A stretch of 57,906 nucleotides of DNA from Klebsiella pneumoniae (GCA_945897555.1 CAMDGF010000008.1:1-57906); one strand, 5' to 3'; positions 1-8,205 are shown, counted from the first letter of the stretch. The notes: generated by a model from the sequence alone, not told the origin. A program made the numbers and translations.

Positions 1-48
1 GCTCACCGGGCAGGGCCAGCCCGCCCCAACCCGTTCCTGACCCGCTGA

Positions 49-759
<711 letters not shown>

Positions 760-877
760 CACGTTGGCCTGAAGAGCCGGTACCGAAGGTTGCTGCGGTG
801 CAGTAAACTCGCCGCGCCCGATCGGCGACGTTCCCCGTCGCCGCAGCATGTCAACCCTTACTGCGCAAGGAGTCCGC

Positions 878-1870
878 ATGTCGTCCAAAGCCCCCGTCCG
901 TGTCACCGTCACCGGCGCCGCCGGCCAGATCGGCTACAGCCTGCTGTTCCGCATCGCTTCGGGCGAGATGTTGGGCCGCGACCAGCCGGTCATCCTGCAG
1001 CTGCTCGACCTGCCCGACTTCCAGAAGAAGGTCTCGGGCGTGATGATGGAACTGGACGATTGCGCGTTTCCGTTGTTGGCGGGCATGACGCAGAGCGACG
1101 ACCCCAACGTCGCTTTCAAGGACACCGACATCGCCCTGCTGGTGGGCGCCAAGCCGCGCGGACCGGGTGAGGAGCGCAAGGACCTGTTGGCTGGCAACGC
1201 CAAGATCTTTACCGTACAGGGTGCGGCCATCGGCCAGCACGCCAAGCCGGATTGCAAGGTGCTGGTGGTCGGCAACCCCTGCAACACCAATGCCTACATC
1301 GCCATGAAGACGGCGCAGAAACATGGCCGCGTCAACCCGGCCAACTTCACCGCCATGCTGCGCCTGGACCACAACCGCGCGCTGTCGCAGCTGGCCACCA
1401 AGACTGGCCGTGCGGTGACTTCGTTCAAGCACATGACGGTGTGGGGCAACCACTCACCGACCATGTACGCCGACTACCGCTTTGCCACCTCCCACGGCGA
1501 CGCGGTCAAGGGGCTGGTGAACGACGACGCCTGGAATCGCGATGTGTTCCTGCCCACCGTAGGCAAGCGTGGCGCCGCCATCATCGAGGCGCGCGGCTTG
1601 TCGTCAGCGGCCTCGGCGGCCTCGGCGGCGATCGATCACGTGCGCGACTGGGTGCTCGGCAGCAACGGCGAATGGGTGACGATGGGCGTGCCCTCCGACG
1701 GCAGCTACGGCATCCCCGAGGGCGTGGTGTTCGGCTACCCGTGCACCACCGCGGGTGGCACCTACAGCATCGTCCAAGGCTTGGAGATGGATGCGTTCAG
1801 CAACGAGCGCGTGGCCATCACCCTCAAGGAACTGGAAGAAGAGCGCGCGGCTGTGGCGGATCTGCTCTAA
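878..1870 (+). CDS. mdh: Malate dehydrogenase (NAD-dependent)
   Basis: TCA-cycle enzyme oxidising malate to oxaloacetate; in serine-cycle methylotrophs it also interconverts these acids with PEP carboxylase. The 330-residue product shows the Rossmann motif TGAAGQIG near the N-terminus, GNPCNTNAY, the substrate-binding/catalytic region LDHNRA and the active-site histidine in VWGNHSP. The sequence is of the cytosolic-like (type 2) MDH group usual in betaproteobacteria. I chose the ATG at 878 because an AAGGAG ribosome-binding site ends about 8 bases before it; an in-frame ATG 30 bases upstream has none. The DUF971 gene begins 4 bases after the stop, suggesting co-transcription. Confidence 0.96.
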   Translation: MSSKAPVRVTVTGAAGQIGYSLLFRIASGEMLGRDQPVILQLLDLPDFQKKVSGVMMELDDCAFPLLAGMTQSDDPNVAFKDTDIALLVGAKPRGPGEERKDLLAGNAKIFTVQGAAIGQHAKPDCKVLVVGNPCNTNAYIAMKTAQKHGRVNPANFTAMLRLDHNRALSQLATKTGRAVTSFKHMTVWGNHSPTMYADYRFATSHGDAVKGLVNDDAWNRDVFLPTVGKRGAAIIEARGLSSAASAASAAIDHVRDWVLGSNGEWVTMGVPSDGSYGIPEGVVFGYPCTTAGGTYSIVQGLEMDAFSNERVAITLKELEEERAAVADLL

Positions 1871-1874
1871 GCCC

Positions 1875-2246
1875 ATGGCCGGCCTCACCCGCGACACCCC
1901 GATCCCCACCGAGATCACGCTGCACAAGGCGTCACGCGTGCTCGAGTTGGCCTTTGAGAGCGGCGAGCGCTTCCGGCTGCCCGCCGAGCTGCTGCGCGTC
2001 TATTCGCCCTCGGCCGAGGTGCGCGGCCATGGCCCGGGGCAGGAGACGCTGCAAGTGGGCAAGCGCGACGTCGAGATCACCGGCATCGAGGCGGTCGGCC
2101 ACTACGCCATCCGCCCGACCTTCAGCGATGGCCACGACACCGGCATCTTCTCGTGGGACCTGCTCTACGACATGGGCCGCCATGAAGACGACCTTTGGAC
2201 GACCTATCTCGAGCGCCTGAACGCGGCCGGGGCGAGCCGTGACTGA
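1875..2246 (+). CDS. DUF971 family protein (gamma-butyrobetaine hydroxylase-like N-terminal domain)
   Basis: A 123-residue protein matching the small stand-alone DUF971/GBBH-like family: an N-terminal segment [14 protein letters not shown], a central [14 protein letters not shown] stretch, and the characteristic [20 protein letters not shown] region. The family is related to the N-terminal domain of gamma-butyrobetaine hydroxylase and to Fe-S/ubiquinone-linked proteins, but its biochemical role is not established. In many betaproteobacteria it precedes ubiE; here it follows mdh and precedes a membrane hydroxylase gene instead. The start lies 4 bases after the mdh stop. Confidence 0.9.
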   Translation: MAGLTRDTPIPTEITLHKASRVLELAFESGERFRLPAELLRVYSPSAEVRGHGPGQETLQVGKRDVEITGIEAVGHYAIRPTFSDGHDTGIFSWDLLYDMGRHEDDLWTTYLERLNAAGASRD

Positions 2247-2253
2247 GGGGGTG

Positions 2254-3222
2254 ATGACTGCCCCGGCGGTCTCGGCCGGCGTGTCGCCGAATCTCGCCGC
2301 CGGCCAGCCGTCGGCAGCTCGGGAATCGCTGGCCTACCGCATGGTCGCCGCATTGTTGTGGCCCGGCATCCTCGCCGCCTGCATCACCTCTACTGCGCTC
2401 GGCATGCAGGCCGGGCAGGGGCCGCTGGTGTTCGTCATCACCTATGTGTGCCTGGCGCTGAGCCTGTTCGTGCTCGAGCGCGTCATGCCGTGGCAGCGCG
2501 AGTGGCTCAAGAACGACGGCCAGATCTGGCCTGACTTCCTCCACACCTTCGTCACCAAGACCTTTGTTTACTGGTTCACGCTGGCAGCGGCCGAACTGGG
2601 TCTGGCAGAGGCACTGCGCGTTGGGGAAGGCATGTGGCCGGACCAGTTGCCATTCGTTGTGCAGGTGCTGCTGGCGCTGGTCATCAGCGAGTTCGGCTTC
2701 TACTGGAGCCACCGGCTGGGGCACGAGTTCAAGCCGATCTGGCGCTTTCATGCGGTGCACCATTCGGTGCGGCGGCTCTGGTTCTTCAACACCGGGCGCT
2801 TTCATGTGGGCGACACGCTGCGCGCCATGCTGCTGGGCTTGCCGCTGCTGTTCATGATGGGTGCTCCGGCCGAGGTGATGACCTGGATCAGCGTGATCAC
2901 TGCCTTCTTTGGCTTGTTGACCCATTGCAACGTGGACATGCGCACGCGCTGGCTGCACCGCTGGTTCAACACGCCGTCCATGCACCGCTGGCACCACAGC
3001 AAGCGGCTCTACGAGGGCGACAAGAACTACGGCGAGAACCTGCTGCTCTGGGACCGCCTGTTCGGTACGTGGTACGACGCCGACTACCGCCCGGGCACCG
3101 ACATCGGCATCAAGGAATACATGCCGCGCACCTATCTGGCGCAACTCGCTGCGCCGCTGTGGTGGAACCGCATGCAGACCCGAGTGGCGAGCGGGGCGAT
3201 CGACCGGGCGGGTGGGCTCTAG
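2254..3222 (+). CDS. Fatty acid hydroxylase / sterol desaturase family membrane protein
   Basis: A roughly 322-residue integral membrane di-iron oxygenase of the FA hydroxylase superfamily. Four hydrophobic segments alternate with the histidine boxes expected to ligate the two irons: SHRLGHEF, HAVHHS and HRWHHS in the second half, with a further conserved GDKNYGENLLLWDRLFGTWY stretch near the C-terminus. The substrate (lipid, sterol, hopanoid or carotenoid) cannot be read from sequence. Start choice is uncertain: ATG at 2254 has a GAGGGG 3 bases upstream; a GTG at 2239 would overlap the previous gene by 8 bases. It is probably in one transcript with mdh and the DUF971 gene. Confidence 0.88.
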   Translation: MTAPAVSAGVSPNLAAGQPSAARESLAYRMVAALLWPGILAACITSTALGMQAGQGPLVFVITYVCLALSLFVLERVMPWQREWLKNDGQIWPDFLHTFVTKTFVYWFTLAAAELGLAEALRVGEGMWPDQLPFVVQVLLALVISEFGFYWSHRLGHEFKPIWRFHAVHHSVRRLWFFNTGRFHVGDTLRAMLLGLPLLFMMGAPAEVMTWISVITAFFGLLTHCNVDMRTRWLHRWFNTPSMHRWHHSKRLYEGDKNYGENLLLWDRLFGTWYDADYRPGTDIGIKEYMPRTYLAQLAAPLWWNRMQTRVASGAIDRAGGL

Positions 3223-3292
3223 GGCTTTTGGCGGATGACTCCGCTACGGGCATGGTTTAGATTGGGCTACTTCAGATTCATGCGAGGCAGTC

Positions 3293-3556
3293 ATGGGTGA
3301 CAGGTTCCGGGACATTCAGGCCAAGGCACTCGACCTCTCTCCTGAGGAACGCGATCGACTGATCGAAACGTTGGTTGAGAGCTTTGAGCCCGGCGACACC
3401 GAATCGCCGGAGGCTGTTGCCGATGCGTGGGCGGCGGAGATTGCCCGTCGCGTGGTTGGCGCCGACGCCGGCTGCGCAGATTGGGTCGATGCAGACGAGG
3501 TGCTGGCTCGCATCGAGCAAAAGATCGCCGCGGCGGTAGCCGCCCGTGCGGGTTAG
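3293..3556 (+). CDS. Putative addiction module antitoxin component
   Basis: An 87-residue acidic protein with the typical start of the addiction-module component family (unstable antitoxin, TIGR02574-like): an N-terminal helix followed by ALDLSPEERDRLIETLVESF, then a charged C-terminal part with DADEVLARIEQKI. It would bind and neutralise the toxin encoded directly downstream, whose GTG start overlaps its end by 11 bases. A GAGG ribosome-binding site precedes the ATG. The pair is small, self-contained and probably autoregulated, as is usual for the family. Confidence 0.85.
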   Translation: MGDRFRDIQAKALDLSPEERDRLIETLVESFEPGDTESPEAVADAWAAEIARRVVGADAGCADWVDADEVLARIEQKIAAAVAARAG

Positions 3557-3845
3557 GTTCTCGGCTACGGCTTCGACGGATCTGCAGGCGGCCGTAGATT
3601 GGTATCTCGATAAGGGTGCTCCGGTTGCCGCTGACAACCTTACAAGGGAGGTCAGGGCAGTCACCGCGATCATCGGCGAGCTCCCAGGTGCTGGTGGGTT
3701 AGTCGGCAGCGGTTGCCGCGCCATCGCCCTCAAGCGTTTCCCTTTCTCTCTCGTCTATCGAGTTGCTGAGCCATTTGTAGAGGTTCTCGCGTTCTCGCAC
3801 CAAAGCCGCCGGCCGGGATGGTGGGATGTCCGGAGTCGTGGCTAA
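3546..3845 (+). CDS. ParE/RelE superfamily toxin
   Basis: A 99-residue basic protein beginning with a GTG codon that overlaps the antitoxin gene by 11 bases. It has the RelE/ParE fold pattern: a first strand VRFSATASTDLQAAVDWY, a helix with DKGAPVAADNLTREV, and the terminal strands GCRAIALKRFPFSLVYRV and VEVLAFSHQSRRPGWW. The ending SHQSRRPGWW is typical of ParE-like toxins paired with addiction-module components. Whether it targets gyrase or ribosome-bound mRNA cannot be decided. Its stop codon overlaps the ATG of the next gene (TAATG). Confidence 0.86.
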   Translation: MRVRFSATASTDLQAAVDWYLDKGAPVAADNLTREVRAVTAIIGELPGAGGLVGSGCRAIALKRFPFSLVYRVAEPFVEVLAFSHQSRRPGWWDVRSRG

Positions 3846-4246
3846 TGACAGGCCGACCACTGCTGCCCCCCGACGCCGACCTCGAGCGGCTCGCCACTTG
3901 GGCCAAGTACCGCAACGGCCTGTGCGAACACTGCCACGCCACCTGCTGCACCATGCCGGTGGAAGTCAAGGTGCCGGACCTGGTGCGCCTTGGCGTACTC
4001 GACGCCTTTGATGCCGAGGGGCCGATGAAGCCCTGGCTTAAGCGCCTGCAGAAGGCCGGGGTGGTTGAACGGCACTCGCCAGCCACCGGGCTCTTTACGC
4101 TGGCGCGGCAGGCCGGCGGGGAGTGCGTGTTCCTCGACCGGCAGACGCGCCGCTGCACCGTCTACGAGCAGCGGCCGGACACCTGCCGCAACCACCCAAA
4201 GGTGGGTCCGAAACCTGGGCATTGCGCGTTCCGGCGGCGGGGCTGA
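3845..4246 (+). CDS. YkgJ-family zinc/iron-chelating cysteine-cluster protein
   Basis: A 133-residue protein with the CxxCxxxCC cluster (LCEHCHATCC, residues about 20-29) and further C-terminal cysteines in GGECVF, RRCTVY and DTCRNHP, all characteristic of the YkgJ/Fli-like Cx8Cx2C-type metal-chelating domain. The family is thought to bind zinc or iron, but no reaction is established. The ATG overlaps the toxin stop by one base (TAATG), so it is probably translated from the toxin-antitoxin transcript. An upstream in-frame GTG at 3818 lies inside the toxin gene and is less likely. Confidence 0.85.
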   Translation: MTGRPLLPPDADLERLATWAKYRNGLCEHCHATCCTMPVEVKVPDLVRLGVLDAFDAEGPMKPWLKRLQKAGVVERHSPATGLFTLARQAGGECVFLDRQTRRCTVYEQRPDTCRNHPKVGPKPGHCAFRRRG

Positions 4247-4258
4247 GGCCCAGCGGCC

Positions 4259-4522
4259 TCAGCTTGCGAGTTCGCCGAGCAATTCCGGGTGTCGGTCCAG
4301 CAGCTTGAGCAGCAGGAGCGTCGACCAGTGCGGGTGCGTCCTGCCGCGTTGGTATTCGGAGAATGCGTTGATTCCGCCGCCAAACAGCCGGCCCGCTTCA
4401 GCCTGCTTTAGTCCGAGCCGCTTGCGGATCGACCGCACAGTCGCTGCGATCTCGCGGTCCACTTCGGCGCTGAACGCATCTATCGCTGCGGAGTAACGCG
4501 CGGCTAACCCGCCCCCGCCGAG
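4259..4522 (-). pseudogene. Truncated MqsA-like antitoxin (C-terminal HTH domain only)
   Basis: The reading frame encodes the C-terminal helix-turn-helix half of an MqsA/YgiT antitoxin: IRKRLGLKQAEAGRLFGGG, then INAFSEYQRGRTHPHWSTLL and a final DRHPELL motif. The N-terminal zinc-binding domain with its two CxxC pairs is absent. Similarity continues upstream of the only plausible start codon (GTG at 4462), through a segment reading YSAAIDAFSAEVD, but the frame is closed by a stop at 4523-4525 before any start codon. No MqsR toxin gene lies nearby. It is either a decayed remnant or a 67-residue stand-alone repressor started at GTG. Confidence 0.65.
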
Positions 4523-4563
4523 TCACTCTCGGAACTGATACCTGCCGCCATACTCCAAGCACG

Positions 4564-4929
4564 ATGAAGCGCTGGCTCGCATCCTTCCTCGCCATGTTCC
4601 TGTTGGTCTCGACCATCGGGCAGGTGAGCATGGCCGCACGCATGCCGTACAGCGCCGGGCACGCGTCGGCAGCAGCATCGGCCGATGCGATGGGAGGCGA
4701 CCTTGCCCAGGCAGCGCAGCACACCGATGCCGCGCAAAGCCCTTGCCACGACTCCGGCGCCCAAGACTGCAGCGACGTCTGCAAGCGGCTGTGCGGCAAC
4801 GTGGCCTTTGTGCCGCAAGTTGCGGCCGAGCCCGCCGCCCCGTTGCTCGCGTCGCGCGTCTACCCGCAGATGAGCGCGGCACCGGCCACTCGCACCAGCC
4901 CGCCGGATACGCCGCCACCGATCGCCTGA
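4564..4929 (+). CDS. Small secreted Cys/His-containing protein of the metal module
   Basis: A 121-residue protein with an N-terminal signal peptide (basic MKRW, then a hydrophobic stretch to about residue 24). The mature part is Ala-rich with a compact cysteine cluster CHDSGAQDCSDVCKRLCG (residues about 61-78) followed by a Pro-rich tail. The shape resembles CopL/DUF2946-like small periplasmic proteins found next to metal-resistance genes, but I cannot assign a family firmly. It is followed 48 bases later by a probable outer-membrane protein and then by MerP-like and MerT-like genes. A role in binding or sensing a soft metal in the periplasm is inferred from the cysteines and the neighbours. 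Confidence 0.65.
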   Translation: MKRWLASFLAMFLLVSTIGQVSMAARMPYSAGHASAAASADAMGGDLAQAAQHTDAAQSPCHDSGAQDCSDVCKRLCGNVAFVPQVAAEPAAPLLASRVYPQMSAAPATRTSPPDTPPPIA

Positions 4930-4977
4930 TTGAGCCGCGCGGGCCTACGCCCGTCCCTCGATCACTGGAGATCCGGT

Positions 4978-5658
4978 ATGAACACATTCCGCCCCTGTTT
5001 CAGGGCGCGCCCTTGGGCTTACGCGTCCGCGTGGGTCTGGGGTGTCGCTCTGCTGGCCGCTGGTGTGGCACACGCCGCGCCGATGGGCTTCGCTGGCAGT
5101 GCCATGGCCATGTTCGATTACGATGAAAGCTGGCGTATGGTCTCGGCCAACTACGCGCTCACCCGTAGCGATGCCATCGGCGCCAGCGTCAGCGAGTTGC
5201 GGCCCGAGCGCGGTGCGGCACATGAGCGTCTCACCCAGCTTGAGTACGTCCGCTTGCTCAAGCGCTGGAACCTCAGCGATGCGCAGGCCAATGTCTGGCT
5301 GTTCGGTGGGCTCGGCGAGCTCGATCGCGGCGCGGCCGGCAGCAACGTGGCGTGGTCGCCCGGCATCCAGGCCGACTATGAGACCACCCGGCTTTACGCG
5401 GCAGCCACTGCGCGCTTGTATCGCGCCGGGCCGATCGATCGAGACGTCTACAGCGTCCGCGCCGGTTTCTCGTTCTACGAGGCCAGCTACGACGAGCCGC
5501 AACCGTGGCTGATCGTCGACGCCAAACGCATGGTCGGGCTCTACGACGGGTGGGAGGTCACGCCCATGCTGCGCATCATCCACAAGCGCTTTTTTATCGA
5601 GGGTGGCGTGAGTGATCGCGGCAACGTCCGCGCCAACCTCATGATCACTTTCTTCTAA
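4978..5658 (+). CDS. Probable outer-membrane beta-barrel protein of the metal module
   Basis: A 226-residue protein with a signal peptide (hydrophobic segment ending at VAHAA, about residue 33). The mature part is made of alternating amphipathic strands rich in Tyr, Trp and Arg, and ends in a C-terminal phenylalanine (NLMITFF), a common outer-membrane barrel signature. No family is recognised with certainty. It sits between the Cys/His secreted protein and a MerP-like periplasmic protein, all on the same strand, so an outer-membrane component of a metal-handling pathway is a reasonable inference. The ATG at 4978 gives a proper signal peptide; an upstream in-frame start at 4930 would not. Confidence 0.6.
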   Translation: MNTFRPCFRARPWAYASAWVWGVALLAAGVAHAAPMGFAGSAMAMFDYDESWRMVSANYALTRSDAIGASVSELRPERGAAHERLTQLEYVRLLKRWNLSDAQANVWLFGGLGELDRGAAGSNVAWSPGIQADYETTRLYAAATARLYRAGPIDRDVYSVRAGFSFYEASYDEPQPWLIVDAKRMVGLYDGWEVTPMLRIIHKRFFIEGGVSDRGNVRANLMITFF

Positions 5659-5732
5659 CAGGCGGGTCGCGACACAGCGGGGCAGACCCCGTTGGCCGAC
5701 GACCCCCCGCACCATGCAAAGGAAATCGCCAC

Positions 5733-6086
5733 ATGAACCTCAATCAACGCATCAAGACTTCTCCTATCGCCTCGGCCACTCTGCCCTTGCTGTGGGTCTT
5801 CACGCTGCTGGCATCGTCCCCCGCCAGCGCCGAGGGGGCACACAGCCTCACCGCTACCGTCAATGGCATGGTCTGTTCCTTTTGCGCGCAGGGCATCGAG
5901 AAGAAGCTCAAGGCGATGGCCGAGACGGAATCGGTCACGGTCGATCTCAAGGCCAAGTTTGTCTCGGTCACCGCCAAGCCTGGCCATCAGCTTGACGCGG
6001 CCAGGGTCAAGCAGGTCATCGTCGATGCCGGCTACGAGGTGCGAGAGCTCAAGGTGGGGGCGCGCGTTGAGTCGCCCGCGCGCTGA
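5733..6086 (+). CDS. Periplasmic MerP-like heavy-metal-associated (HMA) protein
   Basis: A 117-residue protein with a signal peptide (to about ASAEG, residue 35) and one HMA domain. The metal motif GMVCSFC places the two cysteines at about residues 48 and 51, followed by the usual helix AQGIEKKLKAM and strands VTVDLKAKFVSVTA. Such domains bind Hg(II), Cu(I) or similar soft metals and hand them to a membrane partner. The MerT-like gene follows within about 22 bases, which supports the MerP analogy, though the motif is GMVCSFC and metal specificity is unknown. A GGAAA sequence lies 9-13 bases before the ATG. Confidence 0.82.
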   Translation: MNLNQRIKTSPIASATLPLLWVFTLLASSPASAEGAHSLTATVNGMVCSFCAQGIEKKLKAMAETESVTVDLKAKFVSVTAKPGHQLDAARVKQVIVDAGYEVRELKVGARVESPAR

Positions 6087-6108
6087 TGGTGGAGCGACCC
6101 GTGTCGGC

Positions 6109-6453
6109 ATGCTCAGCGTGCTGGCTTCTGCCAGCACGCTGGTCTGTTGCACCATCCCAGCGATTCTCGTGCTGTTGGGCGCTGGATCGGTGCTGGCCGG
6201 GCTGGTCAGCTGGTTTCCCGGCATCGTCTGGCTCTCAGAGAACAAGCCACTGGTGTTTGGCTCAGCCACGCTGATGATGGTTGTTGCCGGTGTTGCGCAG
6301 CGTGCTGCCGATCGCTTGCCGTGCCCTGCCGACCCGGCGCTGGCTGCCGCGTGTGCTGCCAACCGTCGGCGCGGGCGGTGGCTGTTCCGCATCTCGGCGG
6401 GGCTGCTACTGCTGGGCGCCACCTTCGCATTCGTGTTGCCTCGGGTGATCTGA
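6109..6453 (+). CDS. MerT-like inner-membrane metal transporter
   Basis: A 114-residue membrane protein with three hydrophobic segments. It has a vicinal cysteine pair in the first membrane segment (residues 13-14, STLVCCTIP) and two cysteines in the loop before the third segment (residues 72 and 82). That cysteine layout, CC in TM1 plus two loop cysteines, is the layout of the mercuric transporter MerT. Overall sequence similarity looks low, and no merA or merR is present, so the cargo may be a metal other than mercury. The ATG at 6109 has GGTGGAG about 14 bases upstream, so an alternative earlier start is possible. Confidence 0.7.
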   Translation: MLSVLASASTLVCCTIPAILVLLGAGSVLAGLVSWFPGIVWLSENKPLVFGSATLMMVVAGVAQRAADRLPCPADPALAAACAANRRRGRWLFRISAGLLLLGATFAFVLPRVI

Positions 6454-6485
6454 GGCGCTGCTACCCGCGCGTCATCTCTCGGAAA

Positions 6486-6491
6486 TATAAT
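6486..6491 (+). promoter_or_regulatory. Candidate -10 element of the arsR promoter
   Basis: A perfect TATAAT lies 17 bases before the arsR ATG, within an A/T-rich patch that stands out from the GC-rich surroundings. No convincing -35 hexamer is visible. Transcription from here would give a very short leader. An ArsR operator would be expected to overlap it. Confidence 0.4.
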
Positions 6492-6508
6492 TGGATAAAA
6501 CTGGAACC

Positions 6509-6844
6509 ATGGAATCACAACAAGCCGTGCAAGCGCTTTCTGCTCTGGCTCAGCCACACCGGCTGGCTGTCTTTCGCCGGCTGGTGGTGGCGGGGAACTC
6601 AGGCATGACCCCCGGAGTGCTTGCCGAGCATCTTGGCCTGCCCGCGGCGACGCTCTCTTTTCATCTCAAGGAGTTGCTCAACGCCAGCCTAGTGAGCCAA
6701 GAGCGCGATGGTCGCAATCTCATCTACCGCGCACGCTTCGATCAGACGCAAGCACTGGTCGGTTTCTTGACCGAGAACTGTTGCAGTGGCGCCGCGTGTG
6801 TCGATGTCGCTCCCGTGTGTTCGAGCTGCGAAGCATTGGCGTGA
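6509..6844 (+). CDS. arsR: ArsR-family metalloregulator
   Basis: A 111-residue winged-helix repressor. The HTH is visible in MTPGVLAEHLGLPAATLSFH (about residues 33-52), and the ending is cysteine-rich: a vicinal pair in ENCCSG (residues 91-92) plus cysteines at 97, 104 and 107. A C-terminal NCC-xxxx-C arrangement is the As(III) site type described for Acidithiobacillus ferrooxidans-like ArsR, so arsenite or antimonite sensing is likely. I chose the ATG at 6509; the in-frame TTG at 6491 overlaps the -10 element. arsC and aqpS follow after a 185-base gap, which may carry a second regulated promoter. Confidence 0.88.
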   Translation: MESQQAVQALSALAQPHRLAVFRRLVVAGNSGMTPGVLAEHLGLPAATLSFHLKELLNASLVSQERDGRNLIYRARFDQTQALVGFLTENCCSGAACVDVAPVCSSCEALA

Positions 6845-7029
6845 TGCGTGCCAACGGTCGAGGGCACGCCGATGCCGGTGGTTCATGCAAGGTGGGCGTC
6901 CATATCCCTGCAACCATTCGGCTGTCCAATCGGCTTGGTGTATAAACATCCGCGTCCTTTCGTCCCAAGCTTGACCACACTGCCGCCCTGCCCAGGGCTT
7001 ACCCGTTCCAGTCACATCCAGGAGACCTC

Positions 7030-7518
7030 ATGAGCCGCAAGCCCTTCAACGTCCTCTTCATCTGCACTGGCAATAGCGCCCGCTCGATCATTGCCGAGGG
7101 CTTGCTCAACCAGTTGGGCAAGGGACGCTTCGTCGCCTACTCGGCAGGCAGTTCGCCCAAGGGCACGGTGAATCCTCACGCGCTGCAGGTGCTCGAGAAG
7201 CAGGGCGTATCGGTCGCGAATGCCCGTAGCAAGAGCTGGAGCGAATTCTCCGGCCCCGATGCGCCGCAGCTCGATTTCGTCTTCACCGTATGTGATAACG
7301 CCGCCGGTGAAGTCTGCCCGGTCTGGCCTGGCCAACCCATGACAGCCCATTGGGGCATCGACAACCCGGACACCAGTACGCCGGAGGAGGCGACCCGCAA
7401 GTTCATGGCGGCAACCGTCGCTCTCCGTCGCCGCATCGAGTTGTTCATCTCGCTGCCGCTGGAGAAGCTCGACGCGCTCTCGCTCAAGAAGGAACTCGAC
7501 GCGATCGCCAAGGCGTGA
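7030..7518 (+). CDS. arsC: Arsenate reductase, low-molecular-weight phosphatase type
   Basis: A 162-residue cytoplasmic enzyme expected to reduce arsenate to arsenite. The P-loop CTGNSAR (CX5R, Cys12 to Arg18) begins the protein, and TVCDNAAGEVCPVWPG supplies further cysteines at about 88 and 96. The nucleophilic Cys12 and this second motif are the LMW-PTP-fold ArsC pattern. The electron donor (thioredoxin or glutathione/glutaredoxin) cannot be decided here. AGGAG precedes the ATG. The aqpS GTG start overlaps the stop (GTGA), so the two are translationally coupled. Confidence 0.92.
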   Translation: MSRKPFNVLFICTGNSARSIIAEGLLNQLGKGRFVAYSAGSSPKGTVNPHALQVLEKQGVSVANARSKSWSEFSGPDAPQLDFVFTVCDNAAGEVCPVWPGQPMTAHWGIDNPDTSTPEEATRKFMAATVALRRRIELFISLPLEKLDALSLKKELDAIAKA

Positions 7519-8174
7519 CGCTGAGCCGCAGACTGCTCGCCGAGGCGCTCGGCACAGCGCTGCTGCTGGCCATCGTCATCGGTTCCGGCGTGATGGGTGA
7601 GACGCTCGCTGCGGGTAATGCTGCAGTGGCGCTGCTTGCGAATACGCTGGCGACCGTCTTTGGGCTGTATCTGCTGATCATCGTCTTTGGCCCGCTGAGT
7701 GGTGCCCACTTCAACCCAGTGGTGTCGCTGGTCATGGCGCTGCGGGGTGACCTGCCGCGTTCATACTTGGCCCCTTACATTGCGGTGCAACTGATCGGTG
7801 CCGCCTTGGGGGCCTGGCTGGTGCACGCCATGTTCGACCTGCCGGTCTGGCAGTTTTCCGCGCATGTTCGGGAAGGTGCCGGGCAGTGGCTCGCCGAGGT
7901 GGTCGCCACCGCTGGCTTGCTGCTGGTCATTTTGCGCGGGCCTCCGGCACATGTGCCCACACTGGTCGCGGCGTGGATCGGTGCGGCCTACTGGTTCACC
8001 GCTTCGACCTCTTTCGCCAACCCTGCAGCGGTGTTCGGCCGCATGTTGAGCGATACCTTTGCGGGCATCGCGCCCAGTAGCGCGCCGGGTTTCGTGCTGG
8101 CCGAGGTGGCGGGTGGTCTGGTCGGGCTCGCCATTGCGCACGCGCTTTCGGCAAACGACGATGCCGGTCGCTGA
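7515..8174 (+). CDS. aqpS: Aquaporin-like arsenite channel (MIP family)
   Basis: A 219-residue membrane protein of the major intrinsic protein family, with six hydrophobic segments and the two half-helix motifs: NPV at about 67-69 (AHFNPVVS) and NPA at about 169-171 (FANPAAVFGR). Its coupling by a GTGA overlap to arsC and its position after arsR match the AqpS-type arsenic loci known from Sinorhizobium. In those, arsenite produced by ArsC leaves by facilitated diffusion instead of through an ArsB or Acr3 pump. No arsB, acr3 or arsH is seen in the window. The gene name is assigned by context and is less certain than the family. Confidence 0.85.
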   Translation: MTLSRRLLAEALGTALLLAIVIGSGVMGETLAAGNAAVALLANTLATVFGLYLLIIVFGPLSGAHFNPVVSLVMALRGDLPRSYLAPYIAVQLIGAALGAWLVHAMFDLPVWQFSAHVREGAGQWLAEVVATAGLLLVILRGPPAHVPTLVAAWIGAAYWFTASTSFANPAAVFGRMLSDTFAGIAPSSAPGFVLAEVAGGLVGLAIAHALSANDDAGR

Positions 8175-8205
8175 CCGCGGGCCTTGATTCGCGGGGCCCG
8201 ACAGC

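Noticed and set aside
1-48. Tail of an upstream gene ending with TGA at 46-48
   Set aside because: The 15 codons before the stop do not resemble the end of any expected neighbour such as kdsB, so no feature is claimed.
8175-8205. A terminator between aqpS and fhcC
   Set aside because: Only a 6-pair CGGGCC/GGCCCG match with a long loop and no T-run could be found in this convergent gap.
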